A stretch of 64,000 nt of DNA. It comes from Trileptium ribeirensis. Lineage: Eukaryota > Nematoda > Enoplea > Enoplida > Thoracostomopsidae. The position numbers were made by a program, and so were the translations under genes. The notes beneath the pieces are model-generated. The model worked only from the letters and a program-made list of their open reading frames with translations, searched no databases and had not been told where the DNA came from. This document shows, piece by piece, positions 37,101 to 48,619 of this stretch (positions are counted from its first letter, which is position 1; every line of letters starts with the position of its first letter). The stretch spans positions 1 through 64,000 of the forward strand of contig JASANE010019223.1 of the NCBI GenBank assembly GCA_030248225.1. Reading direction: 5' to 3'.

Positions 37101-40100
37101 TTAGAATTCAGCTAGGACGTCGGTTCCCCGTGTGTCCCCGCAAGACTAAGCGAAAACAAAATGCTGGTTTCCGGTGTGTTTATTTGGATCGCCCGATAAT
37201 TGATGCGCAATGCAAGTCTCCAAATCGCACTTAAATTAATAGTTTGTATTAATAGTTGTCGAAGTGAATTTAAAAATTTACGGCTGAAAGTATACTATTC
37301 CACAAACATAATCGATTCGTTCAACACCAACTCCACCAGGATAATGACACGGAATGTGTTGTTTCTAACCCGTTGGACCAGCTAAACAAAATTTTCGCGG
37401 CATTTCTATCTTTTTGTTATGACTCACTGGGGTGAAAATTGGTTGATTTTGTTAGAAACAATGAAAACGGACCTTTGGCTTTCGCAAGTTGTCAAAACAG
37501 AGTTTTTGTGACTTTAATCCTTAAACGTGATCGTTTGAGTCATTTTATTTCTCGTGCAGAAAATTTTGTATTCTATATTATCATGGAAGGTGATTCACAT
37601 AAGTGAATAATTGGCAGTAACACAACTTTGTCAACGGTATTTGAATACTTTATCGTCAAAAATACGATTTTGGAGCTAAAAGTGTCGGTATTGTGAAACA
37701 TTTTATTAGCGCTAGGTTTACATAGGTAATAGCAATCATTAAGTGTTCTCCGCTGCTGCATAACCTTTGAGTAACAAAGCAAATACAGAAGCAATTTTTA
37801 TGGTTTTTCCAGCGATTGAACAAATAAGACAGACGCATGGACTAGCATATATATAATGGGTGATCCATAGTACAAAAAGAGTAGAGCTGGTGTAACGGCA
37901 TTTCTGCCTCTAATCGCCAAATTCGGGTAGCTAAATTTCCATGTATTATTTATAGTATACTTTGGTCAGATTTATTGCTGTTACTTTGTACTCGCTCTGT
38001 TTATTGCTGTTATTTACTTTCTACCCGGTTTTAAATTATTGAGACTAGAATATCTACAGAATTTCAAAATCATTATGGGATTGACGTTTCACTAAAAAGT
38101 TTTGTGTTTGCTATGTCGTATTGATGTGAATTTTCATGTGAGCATTAAAAATATGGAAATTAATGAAAAAGCTAAAAATATTTCAATATTTTTAGAAAAC
38201 ATAATGATTTATTGTTAGACGGTGAATTTATATTGATAAGTAGAGACTACTAGGTTCACACATATCAATGAGTGGAATTTTAGAAGCAACGATCACAATA
38301 TAACATGCTTTAGGATGCATAAATGGCCCCAAAATGACGGAAACTCAATGGTCCACGCGCAGCATTTACTTATTTTAATTCAAATCATTTTAATTTATAG
38401 CATTCTACTTAACGTAAAATCACCTTTTTTGCGTGACCTTGAACGATTGTAACAATATTTCAATATGTGGTTTTATTAGTCTAGATAATTTTCCGTGAGT
38501 CACTTTGTTAGTTTTTGAATAAATGCGTTCTATGTTACGTCATCTAACCTGAATCTGTGAAAATTTAGTAATTTGGGAAGTGACTGGATGTTCAAACGCA
38601 ATATAGCTGTCATAGTCAGATCATGTAAGTTGCTATTTGAGTGCGTAAAGGGTGGGCGTATGGTGCATTTTGGTGTCCTTGGATGCACTTTATGCACGTT
38701 CAGTTCAAGTAATAGTGTGCAATTTTGACACAAAAAATAATCATATTTCACAAGTTTGCAATATTTATTTGTAGTTTTTTAAGCTCACTTAGTTGCCTGA
38801 GAACAATACCATGGGGCCCCTATGACATGCCTCGGAGATATGCAGCTTAAAAAAGTTCGCAAAATCATATGTCTTGGAAAGTTTTATTTTAGTATAAATA
38901 TGCATGTTTAGGCGTTTTTGACCAGTGAACGAAGAAATACACGGCTCCATGGCATTGGAAATTGCTGAAAGAGGTTGTCACACCGTTAATGAATCGTTCG
39001 ACTGTTAGAAAGTTTGAAGGGGCTCAATTTTTAGATTGTAGCAATTTTTAGAGTTTAATTGTATTAGTGGTGGGAGTATCAACGCATACATAAGTTAAAA
39101 TCGTAAATAATTAAACAGATAATTTTGCGTTTGCAATGGAGCCAGCATGATCGCTTCATTTCCGCTGTCTTTGTGAGGTACTAATATAGGCTAAGCAATA
39201 TCAAACATGTGCTTAATTTTTGTTTAAATACTCTGAAATAATAAAATTGTTATGATAAAGATGATTTGAAAGAAGCACAGTGCCTTAGCGATAACCAATG
39301 AGACCATGAACCAATATTACTACCAAAAGATGGTTGTCAAATTTTAGCTTACTACGTCGTCGGTGGTGGCGTACAGGCAACGATTCGTCAAGAAGATATT
39401 GCTGCCACAAACGGGATCGTTCACTATATCGACCGTGTACTTGGAGTGCCGTATCATACGATGTTTGAAATTGTACGAAACACCACGGATTTACAGTAAG
39501 TGCCTCACCTTAGTAGCTGAATGAAATTGTGACAACATCAGATAGTCCTGGGGACGTTGAGTGAGCTAGTCAAGTTTTTCTTCGTTCAATAGCTAATAAT
39601 GTTCAAAATAATAATTGTAGTTTTAGACAGGATTATTTCAAATAAATTGAAATTGCGGACATTTGCTCTAGTAAACATATTTATACTTTGTACGAACAAG
39701 TTTTATTTCGAAACCATTATTGCTGTAGAAACGCGTGTTTGTGTAAACTACCTAAGGTCACTTGTTTAAAGATAATGTTCTATGTTTCTGATGGGCTAAA
39801 GTAATAGTCTACATAGCTTGAGCGGTTTTCAGACTTTCAGGTTTCCCGGAAATAGAAACAAATTTCTTCAAATCTTGAAGCTTGAGTTTGAATGTGTGAA
39901 TACGCCTTTACTCTTTTAATAATAAACATTACAACTTGACAAACTATTTTATTGTGTATTAATATAACTATGTATATAATGTTATGGAAAACGGACTAGT
40001 ACAGTTGGCTTTATAATCGTTTTGTTCCTTTTTAGCATGTCCTATCGTGGTATCCGAGAAACAAATCTACGGTTTACACTGGATCCGTGGGAAGTTGTTA

Positions 40101-40213
40101 GACCAGAAGAAAATTTCACATTTTTCATACCGACAAACGAAGGCTGGGATAAAGTAAATCCAAAATTGAGACGGAAATTTTACGATGGATCACATTGGCT
40201 GGCACTGGGATTT
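18939..40213 (+). CDS. FAS1 (fasciclin-I) repeat protein, eleven exons, 3' part incomplete
   Basis: Exons are 18939-19130, 22590-22740, 27518-27642, 28375-28565, 29663-29807, 31895-32072, 32964-33147, 35182-35344, 36903-37035, 39348-39495 and 40036-40213. All borders are GT-AG, phases match at every junction, and the sum is 1788 bp (596 codons) without a stop. The N-terminus has a hydrophobic segment (about residues 17-40) that is a signal peptide or anchor. Four FAS1 domains follow, the fourth cut off at the last exon: domain 1 about 51-205, domain 2 about 200-380, domain 3 about 380-525, domain 4 from 525. FAS1 proteins are extracellular or membrane-bound and act in cell adhesion and matrix binding. 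Domain 1 lacks the usual NGxxHxID box and is degenerate. Introns range from 540 bp to 4.8 kb. No stop or poly(A) site follows exon 11, so the gene goes on; a possible continuation is at 60008-61688. Confidence 0.85.
20359..20488 (+). repeat. 65-bp GC-rich direct dimer with hairpins (intron 1)
   Basis: Two units starting ATTGACGGAGGCAAGACG (20359 and 20424) appear identical through TACATTTAACTTT. Each contains the perfect hairpin GCCACCGAAGGTGGC. The GC content is far above the surrounding intron. Confidence 0.88.
21291..22448 (-). mobile_element. hAT-type non-autonomous transposon, copy B (1158 bp, intron 1)
   Basis: Inverted copy of the element at 13490-14657. The ends are CAGGGAGTAACCGG and CCGGTTATTCCCTG, flanked by a perfect 8-bp duplication GTATATAC (21283-21290 and 22449-22456). 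Different target duplications in the two copies show two independent insertions. The interior matches copy A with scattered substitutions, including the same short frames (for example 21996-22332), but no transposase. Confidence 0.88.
22590..22740 (+). CDS. FAS1 gene exon 2
   Basis: The acceptor TTCTTTCAG ends at 22589; the donor GTAAAA is at 22741, phase 1. It encodes MTVFAPVDDIYNRFP, the FAS1 H1-type box, followed by a helix ending EMLSHF. Confidence 0.88.
23864..24790 (-). pseudogene. Non-LTR reverse transcriptase, C-terminal half
   Basis: It begins around SGVPQGS (~24745-24770, in a shifted frame). The catalytic FADD is near 24650-24665, then thumb motifs IRPHVEYAACVW and IEQRRATKLI. A second frame (from 24184) carries the C-terminal tail with NFWNSLPSNVV and ends at 23864. 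The N-terminal RT motifs are absent, so the copy cannot encode active RT. Confidence 0.85.
24840..26117 (-). pseudogene. Non-LTR ORF1 end and endonuclease domain
   Basis: The first part (26117-25760) looks like a degenerate RNA-binding segment (VKNVIVVNLAESSNEN). The endonuclease begins with YLMFNARSLLNKMREF and includes FVTESWAS. After a frameshift near 25330-25400 the second half follows, with GDFDLSDIDW (usual GDFN), SLDLIFT and LSDHYMV, the catalytic end of AP-type endonucleases. This nicks target DNA to prime reverse transcription in intact elements. Here ORF1 and EN run into each other in one frame, probably through decay. Confidence 0.8.
26222..26527 (-). pseudogene. Non-LTR ORF1 start with PHD-type zinc finger
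   Basis: 101 codons; the likely start is the internal Met of MSRQTRNSS or MAENICVSC. The C4HC3 pattern is CVSC, CARC, H-x2-C (CHRIC) and CIAC. PHD-like fingers are known in ORF1 of some CR1 elements, where they may help nucleic-acid or protein contacts. A frameshift ends the frame before the next ORF1 segment. Confidence 0.8.
26528..27517. other. Rest of intron 2, with a dispersed repeat
   Basis: AT-rich intron DNA. At about 27126-27260 lies a member of a dispersed family starting GTACCCGCCAGAAATGACGG and containing GTTCGCTTGCTGCT. Related sequences are at about 28945-29050 and 34320-34380 (plus) and about 33190-33290 (minus). Confidence 0.45.
27518..27642 (+). CDS. FAS1 gene exon 3
   Basis: The acceptor TTTTCAG ends at 27517; the donor GTAAGT is at 27643. 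It enters in phase 1 and leaves in phase 0. It encodes GKWVNGSVMVKKTLRGGRVY, the beta-strand part of domain 1 (compare LxTLxGxxVxI in other FAS1 domains). Confidence 0.82.
28375..28565 (+). CDS. FAS1 gene exon 4
   Basis: The acceptor TTTCCAG ends at 28374; the donor GTAAGT is at 28566, leaving in phase 2. It encodes the end of domain 1 (NNGRVCNHVSTSWFM) and the first helix of domain 2 (SALDFIKDYPSAFQDYSY). The usual NGVVHVID is replaced by a diverged sequence with extra Cys residues. Confidence 0.82.
29663..29807 (+). CDS. FAS1 gene exon 5
   Basis: The acceptor TTTTTTCAG ends at 29662; the donor GTATCA is at 29808. It enters in phase 2 and leaves in phase 0. It contains FFLPSNEAFRKIP, a clear FAS1 H1 box of domain 2. 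Confidence 0.87.
29808..31894. other. Intron 5, no gene
   Basis: Contains repetitive patches, for example around 30960-31090 and 31130-31460, with GGGGC- and CAAAATTTTG-rich words. Frames at 30639-31115 have no domain and lie within this repeat-like DNA. Confidence 0.4.
31895..32072 (+). CDS. FAS1 gene exon 6
   Basis: The acceptor TCTTTTAG ends at 31894; the donor GTTAGT is at 32073, leaving in phase 1. It starts VLLAHTTMPNVVLFTESW, matching the LxxHxVPxxVLFTE strand of FAS1 domains, and carries an NIT N-glycosylation motif. Confidence 0.82.
32964..33147 (+). CDS. FAS1 gene exon 7
   Basis: The acceptor GCTTACAG ends at 32963; the donor GTAAAA is at 33148, leaving in phase 2. It contains NGVVHVIDTVLGV, the canonical FAS1 H2 box of domain 2, then the linker TIEQLLDNDGERRF opening domain 3. 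Confidence 0.9.
33148..35181. other. Intron 7, with possible Tc1/mariner end
   Basis: At about 33538-33566 the sequence ACAGTGCCGGCCAAAAATAT resembles the terminal repeat of Tc1-like elements (CAGTG...GGCCAAAA). No matching inverted end was found nearby. Members of the dispersed family described at 27126 are also present. Confidence 0.3.
35182..35344 (+). CDS. FAS1 gene exon 8
   Basis: The acceptor TTTCCAG ends at 35181; the donor GTAGGT is at 35345, leaving in phase 0. It contains ITFFAPTNEAFRRIP, the H1 box of domain 3. Confidence 0.9.
35345..39347. other. Introns 8 and 9 (apart from exon 9), nothing recognised
   Basis: AT-rich DNA on both sides of exon 9 (36903-37035). I see no coding frames with domains and no clear mobile element ends. 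Confidence 0.4.
36903..37035 (+). CDS. FAS1 gene exon 9
   Basis: The acceptor ATTTTCAG ends at 36902; the donor GTAAGT is at 37036, leaving in phase 1. It starts VLRMHIVPSKELTTDAI, the HxVP strand of domain 3, and aligns with exon 6 in position and entry phase, so the exon pattern repeats with the domain. Confidence 0.87.
39348..39495 (+). CDS. FAS1 gene exon 10
   Basis: The acceptor ATTTTAG ends at 39347; the donor GTAAGT is at 39496, leaving in phase 2. It contains NGIVHYIDRVLGV, the H2 box of domain 3, and opens domain 4 with TMFEIVRNTTDLQ. Confidence 0.9.
40036..40213 (+). CDS. FAS1 gene exon 11, last well-supported exon
   Basis: The acceptor TTTTTAG ends at 40035; the donor GTAAGT is at 40214, phase 0. 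It contains FTFFIPTNEGWDKV, the H1 box of domain 4. The matching HxVP and H2 exons of domain 4 were not found downstream. Confidence 0.85.
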
Positions 40214-43200
40214 GTAAGTTTTGGCTGTATTAATATTGCTCAGGCCGTGTAAATTCGACAATATCGACGGAATATAAGTGTGTTGTTTGGTTAGGACGGC
40301 ATATATGTATTTTGTTTGGTTAGGCACTCAGACACATGAAATTTATTTTAGATAGCCCAGTATAACTAAACTATCCCAAGGTATATTGGACTTTTTAAAC
40401 AAAATGTTATCGCTGTTGCCGGACGTCTGCTGATTTGTCGCCTTGTCTAAAACTCGTGACTTGCGCATTTATATTAACAAATGTTTGCGCAATCATTTTC
40501 TGCTTTAATTTCAGTTATTTGCTGTTTCTATTTTTTCTGGTTCCAACGTCAATATTCTGGTGTTTTTTTGTTCTCCTCTCACGCCGGACCAGATCATTCA
40601 TTTAAAAATTAATTCTATGAATTAAAATAAATTATAATTAACAAATTTGCGTGCATATTAATTTCTGCCATCAGCATTCCCCATTTAGCTTGCGCGAATA
40701 TGGGCTACATGGTGTGCTAAAGCAATTTGCCCGTGGGTGCATTTCGGGCGATTGTTCGGTTAAGTCAGATGAGATTCTGAATCGCATAGTAACCATTATC
40801 TTTATTATTATTACTGAACTGGCGTCTCCAAATAAGGGGAAGGGACCGCAGATATTTTGATCTCTCCAGGTTCCCCCAGTTTATACCCCTCATGAAAACT
40901 TTGGCTTCCCCGGTTTATACCGAAGGTGTTTTCCTGTACGACTAAGAAGTACCAAATTTTTCTCTGAGATAAAAATATACGAATTTTTCCGTTTTTTTGG
41001 CGGAAAATTCCGTTCAAATTTTCTCTGCTTAGCAACAAATTTTAACTACTTTTTTCAAGCATAATTGCAATCATTTTTGATGTTTTCCGTCAGTTATAGT
41101 ACTTTATGGTCGCTCAATTCCACCCGAGGGACGCTCAAATGATCTGAAGGAATCGCATCCATGGTATTTTCCGTTCCCCAAATTCCGGAATGGGGTATCT
41201 GCCAGGTAATTTTGGTAGTTTGGAGAAGGCAGCTGAAGTATACCATAAAAGTGATTGCAATCGCGTTTTAAATTATAAGCGGTCACTAAATTGCGACGCT
41301 AAATGGTAAAAATAGTTTCCGTGAACAGCGCCAACGTGTTGGCCTATAGTAAATCGTGTCCGCGTTCATAAGTTAAATGGTGATTTGTGTGCGGACATCT
41401 GCTTTGACACCGTGAACTTACAAGATAAAAGTGCAATCCCGGTGTACCCTCCTAAGTTGGACTCACGCATTACTCATTGTAAACCAATAGCAGTTTGAGT
41501 CGTGATTGCTGCCATATCGGGAAGCCGGACAAGACATAACTCTTAAATAAAGCTTCGGATCATAAAATGGAAATCTTTCATCATGAGCAATACGTAATTG
41601 GTATTACTTCGTTCAGTTACGTATCCCTACATGTTACAAAATCGACACATGCATGAAACAAGCCTGCAAATTGAAGCAATTATATTCCAAATCCAAAAAT
41701 TATAACAGCAAAATGCACAGGTAGGTTTTAGCAATTCATTCCTAAGTTTAGACGACGTTATGGAAATATCGACCGTATAATATGCAACTTATAGGTACAC
41801 CCACTGTCAACGTTTAAAATCAAATGCAAGCTATTGTAACACCGGAAATAGCTATTTTGACAAAAAAATGGTTGTTTCTGTTCTTTTATTCAGTTGCTAA
41901 AGGCTTATCGGCTAGATATCATACCTGCAGTTGTCGTCACTTTAAGCTAAAGATTTTCATCACGTCACTTTAAGGGTTACCTTGTTATAGGCGGAAACAA
42001 CGAAATTCGATGCGAATTTCTCCTAAAAGTGGCGGTGGTCTAATCCCTTCTCTAGAAAAAGGACAGATGCCGAGAAACGCTCCTACCAGTGTGTATCGAT
42101 GGATATCGTCAATCAATGGTGCAAGATTGCATATATCCGACTTTTCGTTCCTGAAGCATAGCCGCTGTTGTAAAACATTTTTGGTTTACCGCGGTAACGT
42201 AGCAACAGAATGAAATATCTTTATCACAAAAAATTGCAACTATTGATTCCTAATTTACTCATTTCAAGGCATGTGTTGCTTGGCCTTATATCTGCCGCAA
42301 TGAGTTAATGATACCTAGATGACGGTCACCCTTGCCTATAATTGGGAACAACATTTAGATATCACCATTTTGCGGTTCAGGAACTACTAGGGTCATACCC
42401 ACTTTTTCTCGAACTAATGTTTGGTATTACCAATGGAAAACCCAACGGTTATAAGTAAGTAAATATGCCACGCATGCACAGCGGTTACATTACGGCATCG
42501 GTAAGGCAAAAAACTTTATGCCGCGTTAATTACATATGCATTTCTCGAGACGAAATTTTTAGAATCTTTCAAACAGAACAAATGTAAGCATAATATGTGT
42601 TTGCCTATTACAGCATTTAGCGCACTGGATCACGGGACGTGACTGTACACGAAGCTGAATTTTATCTCTTGTCACACCATGAGGGGAAGGGCCAGGACAT
42701 GATGCCATAGGACTGCGAGCCAAACTTAAGCTTAGATGTAGAAATTAGGTTAAATCACAAAAGCTTACTCCAGGAGTCGCAAAACGTGACATTATTCAAA
42801 AATTCTAACTTTCTGTGAAGTATGATTTTCTACCGCATGTTATACTTAAACTACATGGTTTATAGGTTGGTAATTATGCATTTATCATAGCATAGAAAAT
42901 TTTGATCACAAATTCATAGCAATATTTCTTAACTTTCGCTGATAATTGATAAAAACTTATTTTCTCGTTGTTTAGTCACACTTCGTGACCAGCTTTTTTT
43001 ACAACATCGAACAGCTACTACTAATTTTAAAATTTCGTCTTATCTATTTTACAAGAAAAAAACAAGCTTTAACGATTTATTTTTCATTGCACGGCTTGTT
43101 GTTTCAAAACGTAACCTCGCTTCGGCTATAAGGGTAGCGGTATTCGGGGTACCTTCCGGGTTTTTAAATTCGCTTCGATACAGCGGTGTCACTGTCGTAT

Positions 43201-43420
43201 ATGCAACTTTACATCGGTGTTGCTCTGACGTCAATAGCGGTTTTTTGCTATTTTGTTGGTTGTGGTTGATGAGTTGTAGCTTTGATGGTTTATACCGCAA
43301 CCAAAAATAGATTTTTATCGATGACACGTTCGTCAGTAGTGGTTTTTGAAGGCAACAAAAGGTTGTCGCCTTTACCAAACATATACTATATACATAATAT
43401 ATGTCATGTTTTATGTTATT
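40214..43420. other. Non-coding stretch after exon 11
   Basis: No FAS1 exon is recognised. A phase-compatible frame at 40675-40788 follows a CAG acceptor (HSPFSLREYGLHGVLKQF) and ends at ATA|GTAACC, but it does not resemble a FAS1 segment. The remainder is AT-rich intronic or intergenic sequence. Confidence 0.35.
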
Positions 43421-43594
43421 CAGGGGCGTCGCCAAGGAGGGCAACGGAGGGCCGTGCCCCCCAGTTTGGCTCGGTGCCCCACAAGTTCGAATTTACAGTG
43501 CCCTTTCAGAAAGCCTTGGTGCCCCCAGTTCGAATTTTATGCCCCTCCAGAAAGCCTTGGTGCCCCCAGTTTGGATTTTCTGGCTACGTCCCTG
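43421..43594. mobile_element. MITE with CAGGGGCGTCGCCA ends (174 bp)
   Basis: It starts CAGGGGCGTCGCCA and ends TGGCTACGTCCCTG, an inverted repeat with two mismatches. Inside is a short direct repeat of AAAGCCTTGGTGCCCCCAG. CAGGG termini suggest a hAT relative. The 8-bp flanks (ATGTTATT and GTTATATA) are not a convincing duplication. Confidence 0.65.
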
Positions 43595-46199
43595 GTTATA
43601 TATAGTGTTACGTATTTATATTTATTTCTCTACCCAATACGAAAAAAATGTGTAGTAGATACAAAAATGTTTATACACTTTCTATGCATTTATTACAGGT
43701 TTTCATATTATTTATATGTTAATATTTCTAGTTTCAAAGGTTGGCCTCAGGGCACGTACGCACGTTGTTTGTTGCATTTGTCTATTTAGAATATGTCAAT
43801 GGTGCGTTGTGCTTGCATTATTAAGTGTTTGGTCTACCTGATAAGTAGAAAAGTTGGACTGGCCCATTGATTTGTATTTTGTTTTAGCCGAGCAACTATG
43901 TCACTACACCGGGTGAAAAAGATTCTGCGGTAACAATATAGTAGAGGAGATAATTTGGGGCAGCGGGTCGACCTGGCCTGGATCAGCTGGATCGAGCAGA
44001 CCTACGCCTGGTTATAATCGGGTCTGGCCTGGCCGAAATGTTGCAGGTCTGGGCTGGACATTTCCAAAAGGCGGGTCGGGCAAAACAAGGTCCGATCAGT
44101 CAAAAACACGAATGATTAGTGCACTGTTGGATGATCTTGAATTCGTTTGATGAATTTTTGTCGTGCTCTTCGTATATGCGTTTTTATCTTTATATCGCCT
44201 ATATCCTTTATATCGAGCGGGCCTACTACACCCGGTTGCAAACCGACCGGGCCGTGGCTGGGCCGAAAAATTTCGTCCCTTTATCAACTCTACAACATGG
44301 CAAATATTATGCGTGGAACAAGAAGTAATTTTAACATGGAAAGAAATTGCCATGCTTATCTTAAATTACCGCATGGGTGAAGGCAGATTATTTCAGCTTG
44401 AGGGTAGCTACGCTAAGATCGAATCCATGGGCTATTTGTGGTGGTTGAAAAACTACAATTTGCGGTGCAAACTGGGGTCATCAAACAAAGCTGGGGAAAC
44501 GCCCTTTCCCCGATGCTTTTTTGTTGCGATGCCGATTAATTTTGTTCTCAATATACATTCATTAAATATATCATATTCGAAACGAACAAGCCATTGATGC
44601 ATCCGTTTAATCCATCCTTGGGGGCAATCTGTTCCTTCTATGGCTTACTGACTCACTAATTTCAGAAGCAATAAAATTAAAGATTAATTAACTAAGAAAA
44701 ATCATAATTCTGGAGCAATTTTAGGCCTTTTAATGAAAGCTTCGTAGAAACAATCATAAACCGACGTCATACCGACATTATAACGATATAATCAACAACT
44801 GTGGTTTGGTAGTTTATGCCAAAGCCTAATCAGCAATGATTCAACATCTAGACTAAACTAGAAGATTATATAATCAGAGTAGCGTAATCTAAAAATAGAG
44901 AGGCTTGAATTAAAATCGTATAGCTCATTGTTGATCCTCAATGACGAACAGCATATATAATACCTAATTGATGTTTTGTTCCGTTTGGATTACTCAGCAA
45001 TAATTGTGATCTAATTTGTTTGTTTGCAAAGGCTTATATTAATCAAATGCACATATTAATCTAGTATACATATTAATATTACATACACATACATATATTT
45101 AAATATATGCATATAACCACAGGATCAACGAAAAGAAAGTTTAATAACTTTTGCATACTGCAACCGAACAGTCGTCAGCCTAACGAGTTTTGCATAACGG
45201 ATTCAGCACGTCATAGGCAGCTCCGGACTGTAGGCCAGGACCTTTGGACACATTATTGCCAGTTATAAAAACACACAATTAATAGAATTCAAGAAACATT
45301 ACTGCATCTGCATCTATTAATTAGTACAGCCAGAAAGAGTACAGTTCGTCTTAGATCTGGTCGTAGGCTTAAATCTCGAGGCGCAGCAAACTTACAGTGC
45401 ATTACTTGCAGGCGCTACAAAATTTCTTCTATACAAATGTACATATACATGATGCAATGTTGTCGGATTTCAGCACGATCAATTGAAATCAATATAGACA
45501 GACTATACCTTGACAACCTTGAGACCATATATTATATACTTTTCGAAATGTGCATTTGTTAAGTCTTGAGAATGACCAGGTTACATATTATATACTTTCC
45601 ACTCGATATTAAATTTTCTTTCTTGTTTTTCATACTCAGTTTTTCAACCCTCGTCAGTGATTATGCAAATATAGGTGTATAGATAAAATACATTCGACTA
45701 CATATTCGCATACTAAATCGGCTTTATTATTATGCCATTGCTTACGGTACACACACCGACAACAACAGCAAGAACAAATCGATGCTGCGCTGACACCGTT
45801 GGATTAGTAATATCGCTTTAGTACTTCTATATAGCCTCTGGATGTTGGAATAATGAAAATGACGCCAGGACGACTTCTACGCGCATCAACTAGCAAGAGC
45901 CACAATACGCGGTGAAACCTTTTTGAACTGTTTACATTTTTCACAATTATTTTACAACGTTTAATTAAATGCACTCAACACAACGGTTAAAATCATTAAA
46001 ATAAGATCGCAACTTATAACAGATGTAAGTAAGTGGTGGTAGGTATCTCCCCCATTATGTTAACTATATATACTAACTAGTTTATTGTGAAATTTATCTA
46101 TGCTTATAAATATTCATAATCGTCTTATAAAGTTGTTTTGCTAGTGAATTGACTTCACTTGACTTGAAAATGCAACGAGATTCTTTTTTCTCTTCCGAC

Positions 46200-46640
46200 A
46201 TTTGAGGGATAGCCAGAATTTTAAAATACTTTTATAAGTTCGGTACGATGATGTGTAAAGCATGTGACAAATGTAAGCATAGTATATACTGAAAATCTCA
46301 AAAACGTACCGGACAAAGTGAGAAATAACCAGAAATTTAAAATATTTGTATCGTTAGTTCTACTATGATGTGTAAAGCATGTAATGAAGATTGGTATATT
46401 TGGTTTATAATGTTAAAATACTACAGGACAAAGTAAAAAATAGTGAGAATTTTAATATATTTGTATCATCAGTTTGCTACGATGGTGTATAAAGCATATG
46501 ATAAACGTTGGCATATTTGACTGATAATTTTTAAATAGTACAGGACAAAGTGAAAATAAACAGAAATTTAAAATATTTGTATCAGTTCAGCACAATACGT
46601 ATATGATATGCACGGAGTTAGGCCATTGGCACAATTCTTA
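46200..46640 (+). repeat. Degenerate ~115-bp tandem repeat, four units
   Basis: Units start at about 46211, 46327, 46442 and 46558 with variants of CCAGAAATTTAAAATATTTG, and share ATGATGTGTAAAGCATGT and CAGGACAAAGT. Spacing is constant (116, 115, 116) despite many substitutions. Confidence 0.8.
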
Positions 46641-48619
46641 TTTTCATGTATTATTTGTAATTTTTTTAAATATAATACTTAAATATATTTTGCTAAATAT
46701 ACCAGTGTGTTTGTAGATAATTATAGATCAGATCATTAAAAATTATACCAGCAGTCATCGCTTTCTCCTGGTCAGATTTGAATTTGAACCATCGAATTGA
46801 AACATTGAACCATTGAATTTTGAACCATTTGAAAATTGTATTAATCTTTAATATTTTTTAAATTGTTCTCTCGTTTACTTGCTGTTACGTTATTTTTCAA
46901 CGGAGTTTATTTTATGTGCTACTATAAATTTTATTACTATAATTATGTATGTATATAATATATGTAGGTATATATAAATATATTTCAAATAATCGCATAA
47001 ATACGGATATAATAAATATATAGGCAGTCAGGAAATAAATAGCAATATTGCCAGGTTGCTTCTGACCATGCAGATTGCCATTTATGGCTGTTTTAAAATT
47101 TATTTTTAAGACCAATGATATATCCTAAAATATGGATTCAGTTGACAGACTACGTTAGTATATCACAGTTGTTATAGCATACATAATAATTTGATGTAAT
47201 TGGTTATATATATGATCTATTGTGGTGTGCTTTTTGCTTAATATCGTAAAGTTTTAAATTTTATTACCGCGTACCTCTTGTGCTCCCTATTTTAAATAGA
47301 GCAAACGCACTCATTGATAGTTGAAAAATGGAAATTTTATTGTTTTCCTACAATATACTATTTAAATTATTAAAGTTTATCATTTTAAGTATACTGTTTT
47401 TAGACTAAGATTTAATATTCGACCGGAAATTCTCGAGAACAGTTATAAAACGACGATAAGATGGGGTATTAATTATATTTAATCGGCATTTTTTTCATTC
47501 CAAAACAATGCTAAAACAAACTGATGGAAACCTTGGTCTGGTACGAAGTATAAGGTTCGTCGTAAGTTGTGGAAGCTCACGAATAAAACGGCCAATCTGC
47601 AGTTTAAACATACATAAAAAGCCAAAGGCGTACCCTGGAGTTTTTTAGCGGTCTGATGTCAAACCAAAAATGAAATGTGTTGCGCTATACATCGTTTCAA
47701 TGAGCTTTGCTTTGCCTTTAGTTACGTTATAGCATCACTGCTGGTTCAGATAGGCCAAACTGGAGTGCATCGACACTTTCGGGAGTCTGACGGGCTCTGT
47801 TTAACAGAGGGTTCGGACTCCGGGTGACTTTCACCTCTGGCTGGCCCCTGATAAGAGCTCAACTATAAAATGGGGCTGTTGATCCGTTAACTGATTTAAT
47901 ATTCCGAGATTATCTAGGATGGCGATGATCTTTAATCAATTTATCAATACAAATATACCAAGCTTTGATTATTCCAAGCTATAATGTAATGTTTCTCCGC
48001 GGTAACCCCTAAGATTTCAAACCGAACTGTTGTAGGTTAATTTGGTCAGTTTAAATTTTGGAGATTGTCAAAACGAATTTCAGCAAGCAGTGTCGACTGA
48101 ATAAAGGTTTTGGACAAAATTCAGTCACCTATAATTTTATAACTCTATGTCTACAAACATAACGATACTGGGAAGTTTGTTATTAGTTCACGGAGTTTCA
48201 GCGATTTCGCATTGTTTTAAGTAATTTTTCCGCTGTTTTAGTAATTGCAGCTAATTTGCCTTGCTCTATATGGCGTTAGTTTTAAATGGTGTTTTTAATG
48301 AGGCCTTTGACTTAATTTCTAATTTCTATGGGCCGATATAAGGGTCGTGTTGGGGGTTATGGACTAAGACTTACACCTTTTTGGGTTCTCAACATATGTT
48401 ATACCTAAAATGCATGAAGGGTAAAGTTTCATTTACGATCATTACAAATACAACATATTTCTAATAGACAGAGTGATTAAGCAGACACTAAATTTTCGCC
48501 ATAAAGATTGGAAATTGAATGAAAATTGCCATAACAAGTTATCTTCCCCGGAGGTGCAGTCCCATTTTTCGCCGAGCTCTATCCGCGTCTGCAAATTGGA
48601 ACATTAAAATATAGCTTCA

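Noticed and set aside
40675..40788. FAS1 exon 12 candidate with correct phase
   Set aside because: The encoded peptide lacks any FAS1 strand or HxVP motif, and the donor is mediocre.
43282..43789. Overlapping frames of 84-147 codons
   Set aside because: They lie across a MITE and its flanks, with no domain or splice support.
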